Assembly (NCBI RefSeq): GCF_023078275.1
Contig: NC_062977.1
Span: forward strand, 6,159,118 to 6,223,117
From: Leguminivora glycinivorella
Lineage: Eukaryota > Arthropoda > Insecta > Lepidoptera > Tortricidae
DNA: 64,000 nucleotides
Reading direction: 5' to 3'
The notes under the pieces were generated by a model. It did no database searches and was not told the DNA's origin. It worked only from the letters and a program-made list of their open reading frames with translations. The number at the start of each line of letters is the position of its first letter. Positions within the stretch are counted from its first letter, which is position 1. Positions 55,404 to 64,000 of this stretch are shown piece after piece. The position numbers and the translations under genes were made by a program.

Positions 55404-55721
55404 GTGCATCTCTGGCAGCCCATTTGCAAAACGCGGCTCAAAGCGAATTTTATCTCTTTCTATCAGGAAACGGTCAGAGTGGTCTTTATCCTCACAATAT
55501 CGACGTGGAGCTCAATTATTGCAAGGATTGAGGACGAAGGCTCTTTACTGGAAGCTCACTATACTTTTTACTGGAAGGGCAAGAGTTCCACGGAAACACG
55601 GGAGCATGGTGTAGGATTTGCGGTCCGTAATCAACTTATTGATGCTATTGAACACTGGTTATCTGAGCATCATGGTCTTGCGTCTTAATACAAAAAGCGG
55701 CTATGTTAAGGTAACGGCGGC
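55404..55721 (+). pseudogene. RTE-like LINE endonuclease, N-terminal part
   Basis: From about 55520 the frame reads IARIEDEGSLLEAHYTFYWK, then GKSSTETREHGVGFAVRNQL, and after a frameshift LNTKSGYVKVTAA. This is the N-terminal half of an APE-type endonuclease of RTE-like LINEs: an ETR-like motif with the expected Glu displaced, then the Y-F-GVGFA-RN region. The first 120 bases contain two near-copies of AAAGCGAATTTTA, and CAGCCCATTTGCAAAACGCG, which recurs at 58256. The coding line breaks at about 55721 and resumes at 56879. Confidence 0.75.
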
Positions 55722-56878
55722 TATCAACGCGGGTATCGAAATCGACGTCCATTACCGCCGCATTTGCAAATACGCATTTTATAGGAAAACCGACCAATTT
55801 CCTAGTTATCACACAAAGGAAGCCTGTTTAGTTGACTATATAGGCGCTAGAGAGTGTGAATGAAAGAAGACTTATTTGACAGTTTTTGCCACGGGGCCGC
55901 AAGAAGAGGTTGTGTCATACTGACGCGTGACGCTAAACCTAAGTCCAATCTCATTTAGCAGTTTACGTAATAATTGTGGCAAATAGGTGAACATTTTAAA
56001 TTATTGTTAATAGTTTTCTACATGACTTCTGAGTACTTTTTACATTGTTTAGCCTGGAAATGTGTTTAAAGTGGAAATTAAAAGACAGCGGTGAAAGGCG
56101 CCATTTCGTGAGTAGATTCTATTACTGTGGTATACCACAGTAATGGTTAAAGTAGTGATATTAGTTCTTTATGCTTTATTTTAAGTATATGTGATCAGTT
56201 ATATAATGTCTTACAGTTGTTTCAATTTTGATCTATTCACGCTATCAAAGAACTATTTACGTGGTATGAAAAATATTCAACAAAACCTTAATTTTTAGCA
56301 AAAACTTCATTACTGATTTCGTAGTTTCTATGAAAACCGTTAATTTGTCAATTTTTTTAAACATTGAGATAAAGTCTGATGTTTACTCACCAGTTATGTA
56401 AACTTGGTTTTAATATAAAGTTGCAATATTTTATTTTGATTTGTAATGAAAATACATCTGTATGACATTGTTTTTATTGGTCGGAATTTGATTTTATTAT
56501 ACTCCAATTTATGCCTATCACCGATGGTACGATCGGATAACCCTCGGTAATGGAATATATAAGAATCTATTACCGATCCATGCAATATTTGTTTGGGTCG
56601 GTAATAGGTTCCTAAAGAAGTACCTATTACCGAGCGACATATTAGTCTTGTATCAAAATATGACATTTAGAGTACCGTAAGTACAGATTTCTTAGATGAA
56701 ACTGAATCTTCTGTGGGTATTTATAAAGGAAGATAGTATAGGTATATGTATTTGTCATAATTTGTATATTCAACCGTCGGTATTAAGCTCCAAATTTTGA
56801 GATGGGTTTCTATTTACCGATGGTAGAAAAACACTGTCATTCATACCCTCGGTAATGAAATCTCAATTCGCGTTAATA
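55722..56878. mobile_element. Probable insertion splitting the LINE endonuclease
   Basis: No LINE coding is seen for 1.16 kb between KVTAA and TLEAKDQFYN, which are nearly adjacent in intact relatives (joined by a YAP-like segment). The right 360 bases contain repeated TTACCGA/TCGGTAA words in both orientations. No transposase and no target duplication found. Includes the perfect palindrome at 56121-56144. Confidence 0.45.
56121..56144. repeat. Perfect 24-bp palindrome
   Basis: ATTACTGTGGTA followed directly by its exact reverse complement. Role unknown. Confidence 0.9.
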
Positions 56879-57300
56879 GAACTCTGGAGGCCAAGGATCA
56901 ATTCTACAACCAGCTTGATGAAGTACTCCGCGGGGTGCGTCCATCCGACAGGCTACATATATTGGGCGACTTCAATGCTAGGGTCGGTCAGGATAATACT
57001 GACTGGCCTGATTGCCTAGGTGCGCATGGTGTCGGTAAGCTCAACGACAACGGACAACGATTGTTGGAGTTCTGCTCTAAGTATGAACTATGCGTCACCA
57101 ATACATTTTTTAAAGGAAAATGGATGCGAAAAGTCTCTTGGATGCACCCCCGCTCAAAACACTGGCATCAGTTGGACCTTGCCCTTACTAGAAGAAGAGA
57201 CCTGCGCGAAACACTTCACACGCGGACGTACCACAGCGCTGATTGCGACACAGACCACAGCTTGGTTTCCACCAAGGTCCGACTAGTCCCAAAAGGATCC
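56879..57300 (+). pseudogene. RTE-like LINE endonuclease, C-terminal part
   Basis: Reads TLEAKDQFYNQLDEVLRGV, then LHILGDFNARVGQD (the catalytic GDFNARVG motif), NDNGQRLLEFC, TNTFF, SWMHPRSKHWHQLDLAL and SADCDTDHSLV (the SDH-like catalytic histidine region). These are the characteristic motifs of the endonuclease in RTE-type LINEs, related to the BovB-derived part of ruminant CFDP2. No initiator is expected because it continues the interrupted N-terminal part. A frameshift lies near 57285. Confidence 0.85.
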
Positions 57301-58284
57301 ATTCTGCTAAGCCTCTTGGCCGAAAGAGGATTAATCATTTTAAGACCCGGGACCTGGAAGCAGTGGAATTATTCAGTGCTGCAGTACGTGACGAAATTGC
57401 GAATTGGGACAGTTCCGTATCAGCGCAAGCCGAGTGGGAAATGATTAAGTCTCTTCTCACAGACGCCGCGGGAGGGTTTTTGGTTATCAAAAGGCAAAGT
57501 CTCACGACTGGATACTTGAAAACGAGGAGCACTTACTTCCCCTTATTAACTTGAAACGGCAAGCTTTCATAAATTTCCGCCTTAATCCCTGTGATTCTGC
57601 ACGAGAAGAGCTCAAAAAGGCGAAAGCCTCACTCCAGCGCAGCTCTCGTTTTTATGCAAACGCATATTGGACAGAACTCTGCCAAGGAATTCAGGCAAGC
57701 GCAGACGCAGGAAACATAGGTGGTGTTTATGAGGGTATTAAGCGAGCTCTTGGACCTCCTACAAAAAAGACGGCCCTTCTAAAAGAGGCTGACGGCTCTG
57801 TCATAACAAACAGCAGCCGTCAGATGGCAAGATGGGCGGAACATTATACCGGGCTATACTCGTGCCCAGTCGACATTCAACCAGAAACTGCAGGATTAAT
57901 GCCGACCCTGGACACTTGGCACGAGTTGGACTCCGCACCTACCGTAGAGGAACTCTACCTGGCCGTCAAGCAGCTAAAAAATGGCAAAAGTCCGGGCAAA
58001 GACGAAGTGTACACCGAAATCGTCAAGTTGAAGTGCATCCTTCCTGTCCTTCATAACCACCTGACCAAATGCTGGGAACAAGGCTGCGTGCCTCAGGATA
58101 TGCGCGATGCTAATGTCGTCACTCTTTACAAAGGCAAAGGCGACCGCGGTGATTGTAACAATTACCGCGGAATATCCCTCCTCAGCATAGTCGGCAAAGC
58201 TTTTGCTAGGGCTACCTTAGCCAAACTACAGAAGCTGGCTGACCGCGTATATCCAGCAGCCCATTTGCAAAACGCGGCTCGCTC
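57285..58284 (+). pseudogene. RTE-like LINE linker and first part of reverse transcriptase
   Basis: After the first frameshift the line continues PKRIHSAKPLGRKRINHFK..IANWDSS in one frame, then HDWILENEEHLLPLINLKRQ and onward in the 57551-58357 frame. The polymerase begins with SAPTVEELYLAVKQLKNGKS (RT domain 0-1), WEQGCVPQDMRDANVVTLYK and NYRGISLLSIVGKAFARATL (RT domains 1-2). It stops matching just after KLADRVYP. The catalytic blocks A, B and C (including the Y-D-D turn) are absent, so the copy is dead. At least two frameshifts upstream. Confidence 0.85.
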
Positions 58285-59182
58285 GAGCTACCTGTCTCTT
58301 TCTATCAGGTCCCGGGAAAACCTAGATTCAGACCTAAAGCTTCCGTATTTCATGTAAAATTAAATGTGGTCTTTATTACTGTGATTTAAGATTGAATCTG
58401 GGAATTGGTTGTTCGTGAGATGTGAACCTGTTGCAGCTTCGTCATCATATTGAAATCGAATCGATACAGGGTTGTAGATATTTAGTAATTTACTTCAATT
58501 ATTACGCTCTCCGTATGTAACAGTAACAGCATAATATCATTGTCTTTTGAAATTGTGTTTAACCTGATTATTGTTTCGATATCCTTACCTATGTACAACT
58601 ATGGGAATAAATAATAATAAGTGAGGAAAATGGAGGAGGAAAATGGAAAACTAGTGTAATTACACTAATTACTTTTATATTTCGACTATATTAATGCCAC
58701 TAGTCAGTAGAGATGATGTGCGAGTGCCTAAAAATAAATTCCTATTTAAGTTGACGCGCAGGAGGGCAGGCGGATTTGCCTCTATTCTTTTGATAGGCGC
58801 TACATACTTCAACGCCACGGCTGGGCTCACAACTTTAAATTCCATCATAACTTTTTTCTGGTACGCCAAAAAAATTTGAAAAAAATATATTGACAGGTAC
58901 CAAATAGGTAGTAAATATTGACTAAGATATCAATTAGTAGTGTTGTCTAGAACTATGTAAACCAAAAATGGTCCAGACATCCTGACGTCAGAATGTCTGG
59001 CCACTTTATTCGCTCGATTTTTCGATATCAGTGGAGGTACCAAATATATGTACTCAGGTACCAAATAGTATCAAATAGGTACTAAATTTTAGTATGTACT
59101 AAACATCAAATATCTGTAGTGGTCCAGGGGTCCTGACGCTCACTGTTAATCGCCGAGCATTTTCCTTCTATCTTGATTTAGT
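58285..59182. other. Unassigned sequence interrupting the LINE
   Basis: The coding line breaks where CAGCCCATTTGCAAAACGCG appears, a block also present at 55417. Further on, GTGGTCCAGACATCCTGACG and GTGGTCCAGGGGTCCTGACG are an imperfect direct repeat (near 58969 and 59120). No family recognised; the 61-codon frames here are not convincing. Confidence 0.4.
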
Positions 59183-59730
59183 TCTGTGTTAGGGCTACAT
59201 ACCCCAGGGGTGGAAGTGAAAATTTGCATAAGACGCGAGTTGGTGCAGTGGCTTCACAGCCACTGGGCAGAAAGCGGTGTACACCTCTCGACACCCTTGA
59301 GTTCTCACACCGGTATTGCCCTTGAGCCATCTTGGATGTCGCTTTTTGTGGGGGCCCATCTTGTGGGGACGAGTCACCGTCTGCCGGAAATAAAATTGGA
59401 TACCGTTTTATTAGGCAGGCGTCCGGTTTTTTATCCATAGCCCAGTATTTAGTCCATCACTTTCATCAAAATAGACCAGTTCATTTTAGATTCCATTAAC
59501 TCTCAAATAGTCCTTACACCCTGGCGGGTGTTGCCTCTGCGTGTGTCCCATGATACGGGCAAGGGCAACATCCGCTCGGTGTACCCCTTACATTTCATTA
59601 AAGTGTCGAAAGGGCCTCTACGTGTTGGCTTCGGCCCCGCGCACGCCTCCCAAAGGTCCGGAATACCATTGTTCCGTGATGGGAAAGACATACAGTAATA
59701 TTGTATATGCTACTCGCCTTTTTTAAATAT
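59183..59730. repeat. Interspersed repeat, fuller copy (partner 1791-1962)
   Basis: Runs from AGGGCTACATACCCCAGG through GCCCAGTATTTAGTCCATCA, CCTGGCGGGTGTTGCCTCTG and GGCCCCGCGCACGCCTCCCA to about 59690. Known to me as a common moth repeat, likely a retroelement tail; orientation not settled. Confidence 0.65.
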
Positions 59731-59739
59731 CTATCCGAG

Positions 59740-59890
59740 TGGTGACAGGTCAGGAGTTTCTCCACCGCCTTTCTTTCCGTGGGTGCCGTAGAAGACTATT
59801 GTGGTAGGTGCCATTGTAGTATGGCCGACAGTCTGGCACCCTGTCAATGTATCATTAGTTCGTTTCCTTGCTTTGCCCCGTTTGGGAATA
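59740..59890 (+). mobile_element. Diverged SINE-like element (25692 family)
   Basis: GTGACAGGTCAGGAGTTTCT, CCGCCTTTCTTTCCGTGGGT, GCCGTAGAAGACTATTGTGG and ACCCTGTCAATGT follow the order of the 25692-25933 element on its own strand. The 3' part is replaced by the next MITE. Confidence 0.65.
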
Positions 59891-59895
59891 CAGTA

Positions 59896-60027
59896 GGCCT
59901 AGCACATCATGATTGCCGCGAAAGTATGTCGAGAGAGATCACGCGTCTTCTTCTAACTGTATTAATGACATAAAGACGGCTAGTCTATCTCGCGGCGACA
60001 TACTCTCGCGGAAGTCATGTGCTAACC
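59896..60027. mobile_element. MITE with about 45-bp arms
   Basis: GGCCTAGCACATCATGATTG..GCCGCGAAAGTATGTCG on the left pairs imperfectly with CGACATACTCTCGCGG..CATGTGCTAACCC on the right. Confidence 0.8.
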
Positions 60028-60060
60028 CTGCAGGCGTGAGTTTCTGTATGTGTATGTCTT

Positions 60061-60530
60061 TTCAGTCCCAGTCTTACCGCTCTTCTCAAACAGAGACGCT
60101 TGCGGTGGCTGGGGCATGTGCACCGAATGGAGCCCTCCAGAATACCTCGACCTGTCTTGCTAGGTGCAGTCGCGTATGCTAAAAGGAACGTTGGAAGACC
60201 GATGCTACGCTTCAAAGACTGTGTTAAGCGAGACATGTCTGCATTTCAAATCGACCATCAAGCCTGGGAAACCTTAGCTGAAGACCGAGGTCAATGGCGA
60301 AAGCGTGTTGTGGAGGGGTTTAGGCTATGCGACGAAGCCTGGTTTAATGCTTTAGATAGTAAGAGGTGTCGCAGAAAGCAAACCGAGACTAGAACCTCAG
60401 GTGGTATGAGTTTCCTCTGCCAAAAATGTGGCAGGTCGTGCCGCTCGCGAATCGGCCTCCACAGTCACCAAACCCGTTGTCGAAGCAGCAATGTGTAAAT
60501 CGTCTGCAATAGACGCAAAGGCCTGTGATG
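60061..60530 (+). pseudogene. RTE-like LINE C-terminus with zinc finger, copy 1
   Basis: The frame ending at 60498 reads LLKQRRLRWLGHVHRMEPSR, then NVGRPMLRFKDCVKRDMSAF, QAWETLAEDRGQWRKRV and a zinc finger CQKCGRSCRSRIGLHSHQ..C. The stop is followed by AATCGTCTGCAATAGACGC and AAGGCC, then an ATG run, as at 43.4 kb. It is very likely the far end of the element that begins at 55.5 kb, separated by later insertions and a deletion of the catalytic polymerase core; a second truncated copy cannot be ruled out. Near intact in itself (about 145 codons). Confidence 0.85.
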
Positions 60531-60568
60531 ATGTCTTTTATTTCAGTTCATAATTTAAGTTATCCTTA

Positions 60569-60696
60569 GTGCGTTTTCAAATTATCCGATATCGGATGTA
60601 GGACCTATATCCCATACATTACAGGCGCCATCTTGGATTTTTTCCATTGAAATCCTTCCGAAAACCGATGTCGCATCGGATAATGTGAAAATGAAC
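60569..60696. mobile_element. PIF/Harbinger-type MITE, GATATCGGATGTCGG family, copy 4
   Basis: GTGCGTTTTCAAATTATCCG and GGATAATGTGAAAATGAAC ends, more diverged than the other copies. TTA duplicated at 60566-60568 and 60697-60699. Confidence 0.85.
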
Positions 60697-60909
60697 TTAC
60701 GCCCATGTGGATTTCCAGCAATAAGAATCTGTTGGAATCTCAAAAAAAACTTTTCTGTTCGTCTTGGAAGCATGGATCCTTCTTAGATTCAACGCCATAT
60801 GTAGTAGTAGGTATGCGGAACTATTATTTATTTGAAAATGACGTGACATTTGTATACAAGATTATTAAAATTTAATACTTAATTTAATTCATTCATGTTT
60901 AATTCACAT

Positions 60910-60960
60910 AATAGATAGATAGATAGATAGGTAGATACATTTATTTAGATAGATAGATAC
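60910..60960. repeat. GATA microsatellite
   Basis: ATAGATAGATAGATAGATAG, interrupted by GATACATTTATTTA, then resumed. Probably the tail of a retroelement. Confidence 0.9.
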
Positions 60961-61129
60961 TAATCATACACTGTCATACATTGTTAGAAATTATGTAAAA
61001 AATAAATAAAAAATACAATCATTCAAATGAAATTCCAATAAAATGATGTCTAACTTGATGCTATTTTATTCATTAAAAAAATGATCAGAAAAGTGATATC
61101 AATACAATAAAAAAAATCAATGAAATTAC

Positions 61130-61420
61130 AATTAAATATTATTTCGTTCCCCTCGCCTTTGAGACAACGGGGTGTTGGGGGTCAGAGGCCATAGCGTTCA
61201 TACGGGAGTTGGGTCTTAAGCTGAGGGAAAGGACCTCCGATGCTCGTGCGGGCTCGTACCTGGTGCAAAGGTTGTCCATTGCCATCCAACGCGGCAATGC
61301 GGCAAGTTTAATGGGCACCTTTGCACAATTTTATAATTTTTTAAGGTACTTTAGTTTAAATTTTTATATTTTAATTGTTTAAGATTGTACATACTAGTCA
61401 CTTTTTATTTATTGAATAAA
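61130..61420 (+). pseudogene. Retroelement C-terminal coding relic with poly(A) signal
   Basis: From 61146 an ATG-less open frame of about 80 codons reads VPLAFETTGCWGSEAIAFIR, then LGLKLRERTSDARAGSYLVQ and RLSIAIQRGNAASLMGTF, ending in TAA at about 61380. This pattern (ET-G-W--EA-AF, RRGD-RA--YL-QRLS-A-QRGNAAS--GT) recurs at the C-terminus of many metazoan retroelement ORFs. AATAAA at 61415-61420 suits a 5'-truncated insertion. Confidence 0.65.
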
Positions 61421-61613
61421 TTTATATTAAAAACAATTATAATAAATAAGAATTCGTAAATACAATTTTATTATGGCATTTTAAGTCATGTTTAATTTTT
61501 CATCAAAGAACTCATTTATTGTGTAATAGGCCTTCATTAGGCAATTCATTTTCAACTTATGTATAAATTGGCGTTCATTGTCAACATTTTTGATATAATA
61601 TAAAGAAAGGATA

Positions 61614-62081
61614 CATTATTGTCCCGGAGCTGTAAGTTCACATTTTTGACACATGACAGCGTCCACAAAACGTAAACTGGCGCGACCTAATGAAATTTTA
61701 AATAAAATCCTGTAATAATATTTAAAAAAAATCAAGTACTTAAAAACAATATATCGCTTACTTTAAACATAATCTAACACATGTTACATTTTTGCGGATC
61801 TTCGTTAGTGAGTATTTTACGATATTATCACTCAGGATTTACTTATTATGTCATTTATCATTCATTTTTATTTTTAAACTAGTGCTGTGGCAGAGTGACA
61901 ATTCAGTAAGTTGATAGAAATCGTATATTTATTTAAGCGCCTCCTTGTACATAGGGCCTAATCGATTCAACCAATTCGTAAATAATCGCTAGATTTGTCA
62001 AACGATACGTCTTAGCCACATCGCAACACACTTCAAAACAAATGTGTCAAAAATGTGAATTTACAGCTCAGGCACAATAAT
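61614..62081. mobile_element. MITE-like element, about 468 bp
   Basis: CATTATTGTCCCGGAGCTGT..AAGTTCACATTTTTGACACAT on the left is inverted at 62041-62081 (ATGTGTCAAAAATGTGAATT..ACAGCTCAGGCACAATAA). The arms are about 40 bases. Confidence 0.8.
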
Positions 62082-62204
62082 AATTTCAAAATGAATATTC
62101 GAGATCGTAATGAGATAATGTTCCATATATTATTCACGAAAATATGTAAATGATTTGCATAGTACTGTCGGCCTAGTCAAAGTGGCAGTCGTTGACACTA
62201 CGTA

Positions 62205-62345
62205 GCGATCGAAACACCATCGGGCTCTGTCGCGCCACTACAGAAGAGCGAAAGGGAGAGCTAGCTACGGTACGCTTACGAAGTGTAAGAGATTGCAACG
62301 TTGGCTAGATACCTGTGTACATAATACGGTGAGCGTAGCGTGCAT
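62205..62345. repeat. Diverged relative of the GTAGCCGAAT MITE core
   Basis: GGGCTCTGTCGCGCCACTAC and AGAGCGAAAGGGAGAG resemble the core of the MITEs at 10063, 39820 and 42302, with similar length and flanking TACGTAGCG / GAGCGTAGCG words. The ends are not the same. Confidence 0.4.
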
Positions 62346-62725
62346 AAATTTACCTCAAGCGTTAGATATTGCTGAAATTATATCATTTTGTCAGAACCTG
62401 TGTTCATAGGGTAATTACTCCTTAATTAATAGTATTTTATACAATCGTGATATAATACAAAGCTTTTCAGTCGAGTACCATGTTTAGGCCAAAGCTTTTG
62501 GCCTCAACTACGAGAGTGAAAAGCTTATATAAATAGTACTTTTTCTATGAGTCACCAATGTCACCATTTTCATCATAAATGGATGAAAAATATCATCATT
62601 CAAGTCAAAATTAATGTTAATAGCGTCGTTCACCGTAGTATCAACATCGAATTACCTAGCAACCAATTGTTTATAATAACCGTCTCTGATTGGTCGATAA
62701 CGCGATAGATTAAAAAAAAAATTTG
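62346..62725. other. No feature seen
   Basis: AT-rich DNA without recognised features. Confidence 0.35.
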
Positions 62726-62935
62726 CACACGTAATTATGTAAATCACGTGACAATGCAATATTATGGTATCATGGAGCTGATCTAATGATGGAGCAGAAA
62801 GGTGGTCATAGGAATTAACCCTGTCATGAAACGCCGTATCCCCATCGAGTAAGGGTTTTTTAGAAACGTCTCGAAGAGCAGTAGATGACTGTTGAAAGAA
62901 AGGTACAGTCGACGATAAAAGCTTGTGCCAAAAAT
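62726..62935 (-). repeat. Inverted partner of 6043-6245
   Basis: CGTGACAATGCAATATTATG, CGTATCCCCATCGAGTAAGG and GTTGAAAGAAAGGTACAGTC are reverse complements of that copy, in mirrored order. Confidence 0.8.
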
Positions 62936-64000
62936 AAAAATTTTGCGCGAATCTTATTAAAATATAGATATTTGTTCAGCTGGAATTTTACGGGGAAATA
63001 AATTAACAATTAAGCCGCGGTATCTGATTAAATTTAAACGTTGAGTGACCTAATTCTGGATATTATTATAAATTGATAAACATGATAATTGGAATGTGCA
63101 TCTGATATCAAATCGACATTAGTATGTACGTTATCCGCGCACTATAAGGCAAATAATGTTTTATTTGTTAGATTTAAATACAATGTTTTATTATGTCAAC
63201 GAATGTTGAATATTTTAATAAAATAAAAAGTATTATCGTCTCACTTACTTTACAAAAAAATAACGTTTACGTAATTAGGTAGGCTTCAAAGGCATTTTAA
63301 TATTTATGAACTAATTTCAAGTATTTTGTTGTTGTCAATTACAATAATTATAACACAATTTAAAGTACATACATGCAAGGTCTATTAAGAAGAATTTAAT
63401 ATCAAAATACGTACACAAAAAAAGTAGACTTATACTTAATGATTTCTTTAAACTTTATTAACTGCATAATAAGCACTTCTCATGAAAATTCATTTATTCA
63501 AGTCTCTATTTAAGTCAAAAAACTAATTACGCCTACTTTATTTAAATATATGCAAACCCTTTTATCTCTTATTTATACTTTGTTTTTTTCCAAGTAACTT
63601 TAATGTTGCAAAGACTATAAGCTTTATTTATTACGTCTTCTGAAGTTAAGAACCTCAAATAAGATCAAAACAAATTTCATCAAAATTAAGTTAAATGCAT
63701 GTCAACATTTCAGTAGGTATAAATAATTATACGAGTAAATGTTCGTAAGAAAGTCGTTGTCATGAAATCATATTTATCTGTGAGCAAATTTTTAGATACC
63801 TACTTTTGGTGACTAGGTAAATATTATTATGGTAAATAATATTATAAATGCCTAAATTGCTAATTAAAACGGATAGCAAAATTGTGACTATCAGAACTAT
63901 ATTTTTGTCACTATACCAACTAATAAAAGCATTTTTTGTTATTCGAAATTTTGTTTCACTCGGTGGCAAAGTTTGTTTAACCTTCATGCCTTGAAACTCT
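62936..64000. other. No gene seen
   Basis: Strongly AT-rich to the window end. The 75-codon minus frame at 63760-63987 has no recognised domain. Confidence 0.4.

Noticed and set aside
57832..58056. A separate 74-codon protein
   Set aside because: It overlaps the reverse transcriptase relic in another frame.
59178..59440. Paired 84-86 codon frames on both strands
   Set aside because: They lie in a repeat with a second copy in the window, and neither frame has a recognisable domain.

Overview
This window looks like a repeat-dense intergenic stretch of a moth or butterfly (Lepidoptera) genome. It is AT-rich and has no operon-like gene packing. It is built almost entirely from interspersed repeats of types I know from lepidopteran genomes: Helitron-type elements ending GCGGGCAAAAGCTAG, tRNA-like SINEs, 5'-truncated LINE tails, and many short inverted-repeat elements (MITEs). 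The species cannot be told from the sequence, and family names are from memory.

Layout. 0.18-0.39 kb is a MITE. 0.946-4.756 kb is a composite whose two ends are inverted copies of one palindrome-rich tandem repeat, a foldback-like shape; nested inside is an element with a 121-bp tandem array ordered ABABABA. 5-11.3 kb holds a Helitron, a LINE tail, a SINE, MITEs and a nested pair of repeats. 11.65-12.78 kb holds the best host-gene candidates: an ATG-initiated exon and a GC3-rich terminal exon. 14.56-14.83 kb is a weak candidate for a short secreted-protein ORF on the minus strand, with a GC-rich block upstream. 16-20.3 kb holds MITEs in otherwise unremarkable DNA. 21.79-22.93 kb is a decaying 213-bp tandem repeat. 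24-45 kb holds scattered Helitrons, MITEs, SINEs and LINE tails, several nested so that insertion order can be read. 46.996-47.277 kb is a MITE with long terminal inverted repeats. 48.06-48.98 kb is a second, inverted copy of the 121-bp element. 50.5-55.1 kb holds more repeats. 55.5-60.5 kb is a broken RTE-like LINE with endonuclease, partial reverse transcriptase and C-terminal zinc finger pieces, split by later insertions. 60.5-64 kb holds MITEs, another LINE tail and AT-rich DNA.

No complete host gene, rRNA, true tRNA gene or CRISPR array was found. The biology visible is repeat biology: nested insertions with target duplications or empty sites elsewhere in the window, a SINE sharing its 3' tail with a LINE, and two tandem-array elements that I cannot assign to a named family.
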